This document shows positions 9,480-19,250 of a stretch of DNA of 64,000 bases, piece by piece (the first letter of the stretch is position 1; each line of letters starts with the position of its first letter). A program made the translations under genes and the position numbers. The DNA is from an uncultured Flavobacteriales bacterium (lineage in GTDB: Bacteria; Bacteroidota; Bacteroidia; Flavobacteriales_D; Crocinitomicaceae). Under the pieces are notes generated by a model that saw only the letters and a list, made by a program, of their open reading frames with translations, did no database searches and was not told the origin of the DNA. The stretch spans positions 1-64,000 of the forward strand of contig CAJAII010000052.1 of assembly GCA_903939755.1 (NCBI GenBank), read 5' to 3'.

Positions 9480-10460
9480 ATGGAACAATTAGAAAAGTTG
9501 TTGCGAGAGCGTATTTTGATTTTAGACGGTGCTATGGGCACGATGATTCAACGTTACACGCTCGAGGAGTCAGATTTTAGAGAGAGTCATTTTGAAAACC
9601 ATCACAAATCTTTAAAAGGAAATAATGATTTGCTTTCTTTAACGCGCCCAGAAATTATTAAAGAGATTCATAGGCAATATTTTTTAGCAGGTGCAGATAT
9701 TGTCGAAACTAACACCTTCAGTGGAACCTCCATTGCTCAAGCTGATTATGGCTTGGAATCGGCTGTTTATGCAATTAATTATGAATCAGCGAAAATAGCG
9801 AAAGAAGTAGCGGCAGAATTTAAGGATAAGCCACGTTTTGTTGCGGGTTCAATTGGACCAACAAACAGAACAGCCTCTATTTCACCAGATGTAAATGATC
9901 CCGGCTTTCGAGCTGTTTCCTTTGATGATTTAGTAACGGCGTATTCGGAGCAAATTAATGCTTTGATGGATGGAGGAGTTGATATTTTACTTGTAGAAAC
10001 AGTGTTTGATACGCTAAATGCAAAAGCGGCGCTTTATGCCATTGATTGTGTGTATGAAAGTCGAAAAAAGAGTTTGCCGATAATGGTTTCAGGGACCATT
10101 ACGGATCAAAGCGGTAGGACTTTGACAGGACAAACCACAGAAGCATTCCTAATATCATTGTCACACATGCCCCTTTTAAGTATTGGACTCAATTGTGCTT
10201 TAGGTGCATCATTAATGCGACCATACCTTCAAATATTAAATAGCAAATCCCCTTTCGCTGTAAGTGCTCATCCAAACGCTGGTTTACCCAACGAATTTGG
10301 GGAATATGATGAAACGCCGGAAATGATGGCAGCACAAATAGAAGTGTTTTTAAAAGAAGGACTTGTAAATATTATTGGTGGTTGTTGTGGCACTACGCCA
10401 GATCATATCGCAGAAATTGCCCGAATGGCTCAAAATTATAAACCTAGGATAATCGAATGA
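9480..10460 (+). CDS. metH: Methionine synthase, homocysteine-binding subunit (split MetH, part 1)
   Basis: 326 residues, equal to the first module of single-chain MetH. It binds zinc and activates homocysteine as the thiolate methyl acceptor. The zinc ligands are visible: Cys239 in GLNCALG and Cys302-Cys303 in [21 protein letters not shown] (13-23) and ETNTFSGT (76-83) are also characteristic. The chain stops exactly where the pterin module would begin, and the ATGA overlap with the next gene (10457-10460) indicates coupled translation of the two halves. A SAM-I riboswitch and a TAnnTTTG promoter precede it, so feedback by SAM is expected. Confidence 0.95.
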   Translation: MEQLEKLLRERILILDGAMGTMIQRYTLEESDFRESHFENHHKSLKGNNDLLSLTRPEIIKEIHRQYFLAGADIVETNTFSGTSIAQADYGLESAVYAINYESAKIAKEVAAEFKDKPRFVAGSIGPTNRTASISPDVNDPGFRAVSFDDLVTAYSEQINALMDGGVDILLVETVFDTLNAKAALYAIDCVYESRKKSLPIMVSGTITDQSGRTLTGQTTEAFLISLSHMPLLSIGLNCALGASLMRPYLQILNSKSPFAVSAHPNAGLPNEFGEYDETPEMMAAQIEVFLKEGLVNIIGGCCGTTPDHIAEIARMAQNYKPRIIE

Positions 10461-13123
10461 AAGCATTGAAGTTGTCTGGGCTTGAAGCCCTAATAGTAAC
10501 TCCCGAAAGTAACTTTATTAATATTGGAGAACGGACCAATGTCACCGGTTCGAAGGCTTTTTTAAGAATGATAAACGAGGGTGATTTTGATGCTGCTTTG
10601 GCTGTTGCTCGAGAACAAGTAGAGGGTGGAGCTCAAATTCTTGATGTGAATATGGATGAAGGAATGATTGATGGTAAAGCAGCCATGCAAAAATTCTTAA
10701 ATTTAATTGCCTCAGAGCCGGATATTGCCAGAATTCCTGTGATGATTGATAGTTCTAAATGGGAGATTATTGAAGCAGGATTAAAATGCATTCAAGGGAA
10801 GGGAGTGGTTAACTCAATCTCTTTAAAGGAAGGCGAAGAAGTATTTGTTGATCAAGCAAAAAAAATTCGCCGTTATGGTGCCGCTGTGTTGGTAATGGCA
10901 TTTGATGAACTTGGACAAGCAGACTCCTATGAACGAAGAATTGAGATTTGTCAACGATCGTATTCCATTTTGGTTGATAAGGTAGGATTTTCACCAGAGG
11001 ATATTATTTTCGATCCAAACATTTTTCCGGTTGCAACCGGAATGGATGAGCACAACAACAATTCAGTGGACTTTTTTAAGGCTACGAAATGGATAAAAGA
11101 AAATCTTCCCGGCGTTTCGGTGAGTGGTGGCGTATCCAACGTTTCGTTTTCTTTTAGAGGAAACAATATGATGAGGGAGGCGATGCATTCTGTTTTTCTA
11201 TATCATGCGATTCAACATGGAATGAATATGGGGATTGTCAATCCAAGCATGTTAACCGTATATTCAGAAATAGATAAAAATCTTCTTGAACATGTGGAAG
11301 ATGTAATTCTTAATCGCAGAAGTGATGCAACGGAAAGATTATTGGAATTAGCAGAAACAGTTAAAGGGAAAGGGAAAACACAAGAAAAAGATCTTTCATG
11401 GAGAAATACTACCGTTCAAAATAGATTAGCAATTGCCTTGGTTAAAGGACTTGTGGAATTCATCGATGAGGATGTTGAGGAATGCCGACATTTATACAAT
11501 CGGCCAATCGAAGTTATCGAAGGGCCATTAATGGATGGGATGAATGAGGTGGGTGATTTATTCGGAAGTGGAAAAATGTTTTTACCTCAAGTCGTTAAAT
11601 CTGCCCGTGTAATGAAAAAGGCTGTGGCCTACTTACTCCCTTTTATAGAAAAAGAGAAGGGTGGGAAAAAATCGTATTCAGGTAAAATAATCATGGCAAC
11701 TGTTAAAGGTGATGTTCACGATATCGGTAAAAATATTGTTGGCGTTGTTTTAGCATGCAACAATTATGAAATCATTGATTTAGGGGTAATGGTCTCACCG
11801 GAAAAAATTATTCAAGCTGCCATTGATGAAAAAGCAGATATTGTTGGATTGAGCGGATTGATTACTCCTTCGTTGGATGAAATGGTGTTTTTGGCAAAAG
11901 AAATGGAGCGAGCAGGGCTTTCTATTCCACTTTTAATTGGTGGTGCGACAACTTCTAAAGTGCATACGGCGGTAAAAATTGACCAGCACTATAAAACTGG
12001 CCAAGCAATTCATGTCATTGATGCTTCCCGTGCAGTTACGGTAGTCGAAAGTTTATTGGGACAAAAAAATGAGGTGTTTATTAATGGGATTAAAGCTGAA
12101 TATCAAACTACACGGGAGCATCATGCCCGCCATCTTGAACAAAAAAACATAGTCTCCATTGAGCAAGCAAGGGAGAATCCCTTGCGTTTAAACTTTGATT
12201 CGGGAGAGATAATTCGTCCTCTGAAATTAGGAAAGACAGTTATTGACTCCCTTGATTTGAATTTATTATTAAAATATATTGATTGGACACCTTTTTTCAG
12301 AACATGGGAATTACATGGAAAATACCCAGCAATTCTTAACGATGAGGTGGTAGGTGTTGCCGCAAGTTCTTTATTTAAAGATGCTGATGAAATGTTGCAA
12401 AAAATCATTAAGGAAGATTGGTTGCAAGCACAAGCGGTAGTTGGCCTGTTTCCAGCAAATTCTGTTGGGGATGACATTGAAATATATAAAGATGAAGAAA
12501 GAAATGAAGTGATTTATACCCAAAGAACCTTGCGTCAGGAGGCTAAAAAAGCTGCAGGTCAAGCCAATTTAGCGCTTGCAGATTTTATCGCACCAAAGTC
12601 CAGCGGTATCATAGATTACATAGGAGGGTTTGTTGTAACGAGTGGACATGGAGTGGATGAAAAAGTAGCCTTGTTTGAAAAAAATAATGATGATTACAAT
12701 GCCATTTTACTAAAATCATTAGCTGATCGTCTAGCGGAGGCTTTCACTGAATATTTGCATGAAATGGTTCGTAAAGAAATTTGGGCATATGCTCACGGTG
12801 AAATTCTGTCAAATGAACAGCTTATCGAAGAAAAATATCAAGGGATAAGGCCCGCACCAGGTTATCCAGCTTGCCCAGACCATCTAGAAAAAATAGGTTT
12901 GTTCGCCTTACTTGATGCGGAGAAAACTACGGGGGTATTATTAACCGAAAATCTGGCCATGTTACCAGCATCTTCCGTTAGCGGTTGGTATTTTGCTCAT
13001 CCTCAAGCCAAATATTTTGGACTTGGAAAAATTTCTAAAACGCAAGTTATTGATGTCATTACTAGGCGTGGAGGAGATTACGAAAGAGATAAAAAATGGT
13101 ATAATTCAATCGTACTAGATTAA
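10457..13123 (+). CDS. metH: Methionine synthase, folate/cobalamin/activation subunit (split MetH, part 2)
   Basis: 888 residues carrying the remaining MetH modules. The pterin-binding barrel spans about 15-280 ([31 protein letters not shown]). The four-helix cap covers about 300-400, and the cobalamin-binding Rossmann module has the lower-ligand motif [10 protein letters not shown] (about 419-428) with [13 protein letters not shown] and GGATTSK. The SAM-binding reactivation domain fills about 560-888 ([12 protein letters not shown] near 798-809). It transfers methyl from 5-methyltetrahydrofolate via cob(I)alamin to homocysteine held by the upstream subunit. The upstream gene overlaps by four bases. 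No metF or cobalamin synthesis gene is in the window. Confidence 0.96.
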   Translation: MKALKLSGLEALIVTPESNFINIGERTNVTGSKAFLRMINEGDFDAALAVAREQVEGGAQILDVNMDEGMIDGKAAMQKFLNLIASEPDIARIPVMIDSSKWEIIEAGLKCIQGKGVVNSISLKEGEEVFVDQAKKIRRYGAAVLVMAFDELGQADSYERRIEICQRSYSILVDKVGFSPEDIIFDPNIFPVATGMDEHNNNSVDFFKATKWIKENLPGVSVSGGVSNVSFSFRGNNMMREAMHSVFLYHAIQHGMNMGIVNPSMLTVYSEIDKNLLEHVEDVILNRRSDATERLLELAETVKGKGKTQEKDLSWRNTTVQNRLAIALVKGLVEFIDEDVEECRHLYNRPIEVIEGPLMDGMNEVGDLFGSGKMFLPQVVKSARVMKKAVAYLLPFIEKEKGGKKSYSGKIIMATVKGDVHDIGKNIVGVVLACNNYEIIDLGVMVSPEKIIQAAIDEKADIVGLSGLITPSLDEMVFLAKEMERAGLSIPLLIGGATTSKVHTAVKIDQHYKTGQAIHVIDASRAVTVVESLLGQKNEVFINGIKAEYQTTREHHARHLEQKNIVSIEQARENPLRLNFDSGEIIRPLKLGKTVIDSLDLNLLLKYIDWTPFFRTWELHGKYPAILNDEVVGVAASSLFKDADEMLQKIIKEDWLQAQAVVGLFPANSVGDDIEIYKDEERNEVIYTQRTLRQEAKKAAGQANLALADFIAPKSSGIIDYIGGFVVTSGHGVDEKVALFEKNNDDYNAILLKSLADRLAEAFTEYLHEMVRKEIWAYAHGEILSNEQLIEEKYQGIRPAPGYPACPDHLEKIGLFALLDAEKTTGVLLTENLAMLPASSVSGWYFAHPQAKYFGLGKISKTQVIDVITRRGGDYERDKKWYNSIVLD

Positions 13124-13203
13124 CAAAGCGTTAAAATAGCTAAATAAGCAACTAAATAGTGTACTTTAGTGTCTTAAAAAATTGAAAATTAATTTTTATT
13201 TGA

Positions 13204-16200
13204 ATGCGTATATTATTATTTATAATCGTCTGTTTCATTTGCTTGCCCATCTTCGCTCAATCACCTACAGCAAATTTTACGGCATCTCCACTTTCCGCTT
13301 GTGCTGGAGTCCCTATTAATTTTACGAACACATCTGTTACGAATGGCGGTCCTGCCATCGTTAGTTCATCATGGGATTTTGGGGACGGAAATGCGGCTAC
13401 TTCATCAAATGCTACACATATTTACACTACAGCAGGAACGTATACGGTTACCTTGGTTTCTACGAATGCTTCAGGAAATGTTGATGCAGAAGTAAAACCG
13501 AATTACATCACCATTTTGCCTTCTCCTACGGTTGGTTTTGGAATTACAGGTGCTGGTTGTACAATACCTTTAACCCTAACTTTTAACAACACTTCTTCTC
13601 AAGGTGCTAACTACACCTATAATTGGACATTTGGAAATGGTCAAACATCAACATTGTCAACACCTCCAGGGATTACCTACAGCACTGCCGGCACCTATAA
13701 TATTGGTCTTACAGTAACCAATACTTCCAATGGCTGTTCCGCGTCATTTACCGATGCAATTGCAGTTTCAAATTTCCAAACAGGAATTACGGCTCCTTTG
13801 ACGGGCTGTGTTGGACAAGCATTTGTTTTTAATGATAACTCTACGGCTGGAGCAAATGCATGGAGCTGGAATTTTGGAGGGCAGGGGACAAGTACACAAC
13901 AAAATCCAACCTTTACATTTACCACGGCAGGTGTTTATAATATTCAATTAGCATCCCAAAATACCACTTCTGGCTGTTCGGGTAGTTCATCCCAACAAGT
14001 AACTATTCAGGGAACGATTACACCAAGTTTTACAGCGAATCCTTTAACCAATTGTTCCCCAGCTTCAATTAATTTTACGAATACTACGGGCCTTGCAGGA
14101 ACTTATACTTGGAATTTTGGAAATGGACAAACCTACACTGGACAAACACCTCCAGCTCAAGTTTATACGTATAGCGGCTTGTTCGATGTAACCCTTAGCG
14201 TAACAACTGCGGCTGGATGTACAGGAACCACAACAGTTAATGATTACATTAACATTACCAATATCAATGCAGGTTTTACGGCACCTATTCATAATGGCTG
14301 CGATCCCCTTGTCGTTCAATTTGTAGATACATCTACTACCCCAAACCTGGCAAATCCAATTGTTTCTTGGCAATGGAATTTTGGTAATGGCCAAACGTAT
14401 AATGGTCAAACACCACCTCCTCAAACTTATCCAATTGGTTTATTCGATGTAACACTAATCGTAACATCTCAGTCGGGTTGTGTCGATACGGCTTTTTTCA
14501 ATGATTATGTAACAGTGGGACATATTAATTCTGTTGGATTTACAGTTTTACCCCTTATATCTTGTGCTAGAACGGATGTTGATTTTACGAATACATCAGT
14601 AATTCTAACGCCTCATTTACCAAATGAAGTAACGTATTTTTGGGATTTTACAGAAGGGACTTCCACTCAAGAAAATCCTTCTTATCAATTTACTTCTGAT
14701 ACAGGCTATTTTAGTGTCACGCTAGTGGTTGATTTTAGGGGATGCAAAGATTCCATTACGATTGATTCTGCTGTATATATTTTGGCTCCGATTGCTAAAT
14801 TCACTCCTTCTTCTTATTTGATTTGTAATCCCGGGTCTTTTCCTGTGAACATTACATTTACCGATGATGCCATCCATGGTGAATTACCGGACAATGTTAA
14901 TATGACTTGGGAATGGGGGGATGGCACTCCAAATACGAATATTACAAACGCGGTCTTAGATGGGCCGAATAATGGGAATTCCACGCATAATTTTGCGGGC
15001 TATGGTTCCTATACAGTAGAACAAGTCGTCAGGAATTTTACAACTGGATGTAAGGATAGTATCACAAAAACGATCAATATTTCTCAGATTTCATCCCAAT
15101 TTACCATGTCAAATGATTCGATATGTAAAAACGATTCGCTGTATTTATTTGATGGTAGTACAACTTGGTCCACCTTACCAAATCCTCACCCTTTAACGGA
15201 TTGGATTTATTCAATGGGTAATGGCCAAATCGTTGATAATGGCCCAAATCCTTCCTATGTTTATACTACCTCAGGGAATTATATCATTACATTGGTCGTT
15301 TCGAATAGCGTTGGATGTACCGCCACAACTACCCATACCATCAAAGTACTCAATAATCCTTTTGGTATTTTATCTGCCGCGAACTCGGTCGGCTGTTCTC
15401 CTTTTTTAGTCAATTTTACGAATAGTTCTCTTTCCATCGGGAATGGTGCGCCCCTTGCTTCATTTACTACTACGTTTTCTGATGATAATACATCGGTAAC
15501 CACCAACAGTGTAAATAGTCCAATATCCCATACTTTTAATGGTACAGGATCCTATTTTGCAACTATGGTTGCTGTAGATCAGTTTGGATGTGAATCTGTA
15601 CCTGCCAATGTTCCGATAACTATTACTAAACCGATTGCATTTTACACGGTACCTAATGCCCTTTGTAACAATGATACCATTCAGGCAATTAATTCCTCAA
15701 CTGGTGTAGGTGATCTAAGCTATGAATGGTTCTTGAACACAAATTCTTTTTCTATTGATACCAATGCTTCTGTAACTATTTCGGTGCCCAATCCAGTTGG
15801 ATTAAGTACGCCATTTATATTGAGTTTAATAGTAGCAGATTCAAACGGATGCACGGATACCTTACTTCAAACGATTAATGTATCTACTCCCCAAGCCATT
15901 CCTTCTTATACTTTTTCGGGAGCAGTATTAAATGTAAATGGTGAATACGACTGTCCTCCATTGTTTTGTAACTTCACCGATGCCTCTCAGAGTTATGGTA
16001 ATATTACTGGTTGGAATTGGACATTCGGAAATGGAAATACTTCCATATTAGAGAACCCTTCGAATACTCTTGTTAATAATGGAACGTTTGATCTTACCTT
16101 ATCAATAACGGATCAATATGGTTGTACCGATGACACAACAATATTAAATTACGTAACTATTGGAGGTCCACTTGGGAACCCAGATTGGATACAAAACATC

Positions 16201-16971
16201 AACATCTGTGCTCAAGGAGCTAATTTTGTCATATCAAATGCATTAAACGTAGACAGTGTTTTATGGGACATGGGCGATGGCACATTCCAATATAATTCAC
16301 TTAATTTCCAATATAATTATGTGACCCCGGGAACCTACGCGCCTAGCTGTACAATCATTAATTCAGATGGCTGCGAAATTTTTTACCAATTGGATACGAT
16401 TTCAGTAGTAGATGATGGGTTGGATGCATTGTTTACAGCATTACCTAATCCGGCAGATATTAATGAGGTGGTTAATTATACTGATCAATCGACTTTTATG
16501 GGTTCTAATATTGTCAGTTGGACATGGAATCTAGGGAATGATTCATTGTACACGCTTGCCAATAATGCGTCTCAATCAGCTTTTTATTCGCTTGGCGGTG
16601 CTTACCCCATTACTTTAACAATTACAGATGCGCTTGGTTGCAGTGATACGTATGTAGTGATTGTCAACGTAAATGACCCTGACATTTGGGTACCCAACGT
16701 ATTTACGCCCAATGGTGATGGAATCAATGATGTTTTAACGCTTCCTTTTCCAGCTTTTAAAAATTACAATTTTGAATTGTATAACCGTTGGGGAAATTCA
16801 GTTGTACTTCTCGAAAATCAGGTTGGAACGCAACTTCAGCTTTGGAATGGCTTAGATGATGGCGGTGATCCGTATAATGATGGGGTATATTTTTACCATA
16901 TTACCGGCGAAATGTTGGGAGGTACCATAATTGACAAACATGGATTTGTTACTTTATTAGATTCCAAATAA
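13204..16971 (+). CDS. PKD-repeat cell-surface protein with T9SS type B C-terminal sorting domain
   Basis: 1255 residues. A signal peptide (MRILLFIIVCFICLPIFAQ) is followed by roughly a dozen PKD-like modules with the hallmark WNFGNGQT / WDFGDGN core and NxGxYxVTL strand. The C-terminal ~90 residues (WVPNVFTPNGDGINDV, YNRWGN, WNGLDDGG, DGVYFYHI) form the gliding-motility-associated type B sorting domain, which routes proteins through the type IX system to the surface. PKD arrays usually act as adhesive or spacer regions; no catalytic module is seen. A weak TACTTTAG box lies at 13162. The 3' end overlaps the convergent rnhA by 15 bases. Confidence 0.9.
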   Translation: MRILLFIIVCFICLPIFAQSPTANFTASPLSACAGVPINFTNTSVTNGGPAIVSSSWDFGDGNAATSSNATHIYTTAGTYTVTLVSTNASGNVDAEVKPNYITILPSPTVGFGITGAGCTIPLTLTFNNTSSQGANYTYNWTFGNGQTSTLSTPPGITYSTAGTYNIGLTVTNTSNGCSASFTDAIAVSNFQTGITAPLTGCVGQAFVFNDNSTAGANAWSWNFGGQGTSTQQNPTFTFTTAGVYNIQLASQNTTSGCSGSSSQQVTIQGTITPSFTANPLTNCSPASINFTNTTGLAGTYTWNFGNGQTYTGQTPPAQVYTYSGLFDVTLSVTTAAGCTGTTTVNDYINITNINAGFTAPIHNGCDPLVVQFVDTSTTPNLANPIVSWQWNFGNGQTYNGQTPPPQTYPIGLFDVTLIVTSQSGCVDTAFFNDYVTVGHINSVGFTVLPLISCARTDVDFTNTSVILTPHLPNEVTYFWDFTEGTSTQENPSYQFTSDTGYFSVTLVVDFRGCKDSITIDSAVYILAPIAKFTPSSYLICNPGSFPVNITFTDDAIHGELPDNVNMTWEWGDGTPNTNITNAVLDGPNNGNSTHNFAGYGSYTVEQVVRNFTTGCKDSITKTINISQISSQFTMSNDSICKNDSLYLFDGSTTWSTLPNPHPLTDWIYSMGNGQIVDNGPNPSYVYTTSGNYIITLVVSNSVGCTATTTHTIKVLNNPFGILSAANSVGCSPFLVNFTNSSLSIGNGAPLASFTTTFSDDNTSVTTNSVNSPISHTFNGTGSYFATMVAVDQFGCESVPANVPITITKPIAFYTVPNALCNNDTIQAINSSTGVGDLSYEWFLNTNSFSIDTNASVTISVPNPVGLSTPFILSLIVADSNGCTDTLLQTINVSTPQAIPSYTFSGAVLNVNGEYDCPPLFCNFTDASQSYGNITGWNWTFGNGNTSILENPSNTLVNNGTFDLTLSITDQYGCTDDTTILNYVTIGGPLGNPDWIQNINICAQGANFVISNALNVDSVLWDMGDGTFQYNSLNFQYNYVTPGTYAPSCTIINSDGCEIFYQLDTISVVDDGLDALFTALPNPADINEVVNYTDQSTFMGSNIVSWTWNLGNDSLYTLANNASQSAFYSLGGAYPITLTITDALGCSDTYVVIVNVNDPDIWVPNVFTPNGDGINDVLTLPFPAFKNYNFELYNRWGNSVVLLENQVGTQLQLWNGLDDGGDPYNDGVYFYHITGEMLGGTIIDKHGFVTLLDSK

Positions 16972-17433
16972 ATCACTTTCTGATTTTTCAAACTCCGCAT
17001 CTATTTCTTTGGGATTATTAGAAGCAGCATTGTACGCTAAGACGTCGCAACGTTCATTTTCAGGATGGCCAGCATGGCCCTTAACCCAATGAAAGGTAAG
17101 GTTAAAATTGGTCTGAACCTCCAAATAACGCAACCATAAATCCTTGTTCTTTTTTCCTTTAAAGCCCTTTAATTTCCAATTATTTACCCATCGTTTGGTA
17201 ATCGAATCGATCACATATTTTGAATCTGAATAAATTTCTATTGGATGATCTTTCGTTTTGATACTTTCCAAACCAATAATTACGGCTAATAATTCCATTC
17301 GATTATTGGTTGTTTTTCTGAAACCGCCAGAGATTTCTTTTTCTTTCTCATTGAATTTAAGGACAATTCCATAGCCTCCAGGCCCTGGGTTCCCTCTAGA
17401 GGATCCATCTGTAAAAAGTTTAATTTTCTTCAT
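16957..17433 (-). CDS. rnhA: Ribonuclease HI
   Basis: With the ATG at 17433 the product is 158 residues, normal for RNase HI, and begins [20 protein letters not shown]. The acidic catalytic set is present: Asp9, Glu47 (NRMELLAV), Asp70 (YSDSKYV) and Asp130 (ERCDVLA), with His120 in WVKGHAGHPENE. The enzyme degrades RNA in RNA-DNA hybrids. The frame stays open to 17499, but that extension lacks family similarity and lies inside the upstream gene. The chosen start overlaps the upstream stop by 14 bases. The 3' end overlaps the convergent PKD gene by 15 bases. Confidence 0.95.
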   Translation of the reverse strand: MKKIKLFTDGSSRGNPGPGGYGIVLKFNEKEKEISGGFRKTTNNRMELLAVIIGLESIKTKDHPIEIYSDSKYVIDSITKRWVNNWKLKGFKGKKNKDLWLRYLEVQTNFNLTFHWVKGHAGHPENERCDVLAYNAASNNPKEIDAEFEKSESDLFGI

Positions 17434-17779
17434 TCTCTTCTTCGTCAACATGTAATAAGTGCAACAAGCGATGCGCAATTGGGGAAATGAATATAGCAAC
17501 AGTTGTCAGAAAGATTACTCCACTAAACAATGCGTAAGCCGAGGCGAATATTTTTGCTACATCTCCATTCATTTTATCTACAGGCCCCATTCCGGTTAAG
17601 ATCATGGAGGCATTGTATAAGCTATCAATCCAATTTAACCTACCAAAATAATGGTACCCAACTACCCCAATTCCTAAAGAAAGAGCGAGCATCCCTAAAG
17701 CAAAAATCCCATAATTAAAAAGCCGTGTTAAAAACTGACTTATAGGAAGTGTATTTCTTTGTTTGGCGGTCTTTTTCAT
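17420..17779 (-). CDS. Small two-helix membrane protein resembling a K+ channel pore module
   Basis: 119 residues. Two hydrophobic segments (about 21-43 and 74-99) flank a re-entrant-like stretch [18 protein letters not shown] (49-66). This helix-pore-helix layout and the TGMGP sequence recall the potassium channel filter region (TVGYG), but the filter is not canonical. The acidic tail VDEEENEEN is cytoplasmic if the channel topology holds. It sits between ruvC (ATGA overlap at 17776-17779) and rnhA (14-base overlap), a three-gene operon. Ion conduction is inferred from layout only; it could be a structural membrane protein. Confidence 0.6.
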   Translation of the reverse strand: MKKTAKQRNTLPISQFLTRLFNYGIFALGMLALSLGIGVVGYHYFGRLNWIDSLYNASMILTGMGPVDKMNGDVAKIFASAYALFSGVIFLTTVAIFISPIAHRLLHLLHVDEEENEEN

Positions 17780-18333
17780 TTCTTTACTCTTTTCGGGTCA
17801 GCATTAATAAATGCTTTCCAGCTACCACCTTTTGAAACATTATGCGCACCAATTCCTTTTGAAAAGTGATGGCAAACGGCAACAGCTAATCCGTCTGTAG
17901 CATCTAGGTATTTAGGTAATTCATTTATATTTAATAGTTTTTGTAACATCGCAGCTACTTGTTCTTTGGAAGAACTACCGCTTCCAGTAATTGATTGCTT
18001 TATCCTGCGGGGCGCATATTCTTCGAAGGGAACATTATGATTTAAACTTGCTGCAATGGCTACTCCTTGCGCTCTTCCTAATTTTAACATGGACTGAACA
18101 TTTTTCCCAAAAAATGGAGCCTCGATGGCCATTTCATCCGGTTTGTATTCTTGAATTAATCCATTAAGCCGATCAAGGATTCGTTTTAACTTGTCGGCAT
18201 GATTGTCTAGCTTTGCTAATTGAATAATACCAAAATTTAACATAGTCATTTTGCCATCTTTCACATGGATAATACCATAACCCATCACGGCTGTACCGGG
18301 GTCAATTCCAAGAATTATTTTATCTTCAACCAT
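17776..18333 (-). CDS. ruvC: Holliday junction resolvase RuvC
   Basis: 185 residues, normal for RuvC. It cuts four-way DNA junctions delivered by RuvAB. Motifs seen are [16 protein letters not shown] (first catalytic Asp), [19 protein letters not shown] (Glu and junction loop), [22 protein letters not shown] and [13 protein letters not shown] (two C-terminal Asp). It is the first gene of a tightly packed minus-strand operon with the channel-like protein and rnhA. Only 14 bases separate its start codon from the divergent TTG-start gene at 18348. ruvA is in this window at 44382, ruvB is not. Confidence 0.96.
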   Translation of the reverse strand: MVEDKIILGIDPGTAVMGYGIIHVKDGKMTMLNFGIIQLAKLDNHADKLKRILDRLNGLIQEYKPDEMAIEAPFFGKNVQSMLKLGRAQGVAIAASLNHNVPFEEYAPRRIKQSITGSGSSSKEQVAAMLQKLLNINELPKYLDATDGLAVAVCHHFSKGIGAHNVSKGGSWKAFINADPKRVKK

Positions 18334-18347
18334 TCAAATTAATATCA

Positions 18348-19250
18348 TTGGTTAAAACTAATAAATTAAAGTCGGTTTTAGTAGTTGTAGCAAGAATTGT
18401 AGCATTTATTGCCGTTTGTTGCTTGCTCTTTTTTCAATTAAACAATAAGAGTGTTTCGTTTGATCAGTTAAGTATTATTCATTTTTGGCCATTAATTTTA
18501 ACTATTTTTTTAGTGCCAATTAATTGGCTGCTTGAATACAAGAAATGGTTAATTCTTCTCACTAATATTGGTGAACAACGGAATGATTTGAGAAAACCTG
18601 CCTTTTATGCTGGAATGGTTTCGGGCTTGCTTACACCCGCAATGGCAGGTAATTTTTTAGGAAGAATTTACTATTTTCATAAAAGTAAAAGGTGGAAATT
18701 GACCATACATACCAGCACATCCAATTTCTCTCAGTTTTTAATTAGTATGTTCATAGGAGGAATAGCTTTTCTTTTTCTAGCGAGCACATCGGTATTCACA
18801 GTTTCTAATTTTCAGTTTACTGGAATTGTTTGTATCGTTATCTTTTCGTACGGACTTTATTTTTTTGGAGAGCGAATTATTCGCTTATTTCCAATAAAAC
18901 GGCTGAAATTAATGGCCATTATGCTTAGTCGAGGCCCTTCAAGGATTCAACTTTTGCTGTTTTCATTTTTTAGGTATCTTCTTTTTTTACTCCAATTTTC
19001 ACTCTGTATTTATGCGTTTACAGGATTTTTTTCGATTGAATTATTAGCGTTTATTGCACTTGTTTTTATGGCTGTAACGCTAAGTCCATCCTTTTTTTTG
19101 GGAAAAATAGTGGTGCGTGAATCGATCGCTGTGGCTATACTAGGGTTGGCAGGACTAGCTCCAATACCGGTTTTGTTTGCTTCAATTTCTACCTGGTTTT
19201 TTAATTTAATCCTACCGACCTTATGGGCGGCTATAAAAATAAAGCGATAA
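18348..19250 (+). CDS. Flippase-like / lysylphosphatidylglycerol synthase TM-domain protein (UPF0104 type)
   Basis: 300 residues with at least six strongly hydrophobic segments. It contains the family-typical NWLLEYKKWLIL and GMVSGLLTPAMAGNFLGRIYYF, where a small-residue-rich loop follows a conserved charged helix. This family (AglD/YbhN/LPG synthase TM part) is linked to lipid or isoprenoid-sugar flipping; no catalytic aminoacyl-transfer domain is attached. The only suitable start is TTG at 18348. It is followed without a gap by a GT2 glycosyltransferase, suggesting a glycolipid or glycan pathway. Substrate unknown. Confidence 0.72.
   Translation: MVKTNKLKSVLVVVARIVAFIAVCCLLFFQLNNKSVSFDQLSIIHFWPLILTIFLVPINWLLEYKKWLILLTNIGEQRNDLRKPAFYAGMVSGLLTPAMAGNFLGRIYYFHKSKRWKLTIHTSTSNFSQFLISMFIGGIAFLFLASTSVFTVSNFQFTGIVCIVIFSYGLYFFGERIIRLFPIKRLKLMAIMLSRGPSRIQLLLFSFFRYLLFLLQFSLCIYAFTGFFSIELLAFIALVFMAVTLSPSFFLGKIVVRESIAVAILGLAGLAPIPVLFASISTWFFNLILPTLWAAIKIKR

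Noticed and set aside
14065-14424. Antisense frame of 119 codons in the PKD gene
   Set aside because: Translation is low-complexity Cys/Ile/Arg-rich and mirrors the repeated Gly/Thr/Asn codons on the coding strand.
17434-17499. N-terminal extension of RNase HI
   Set aside because: It lacks similarity to the family and lies within the channel-like gene; ATG 17433 gives the standard length.
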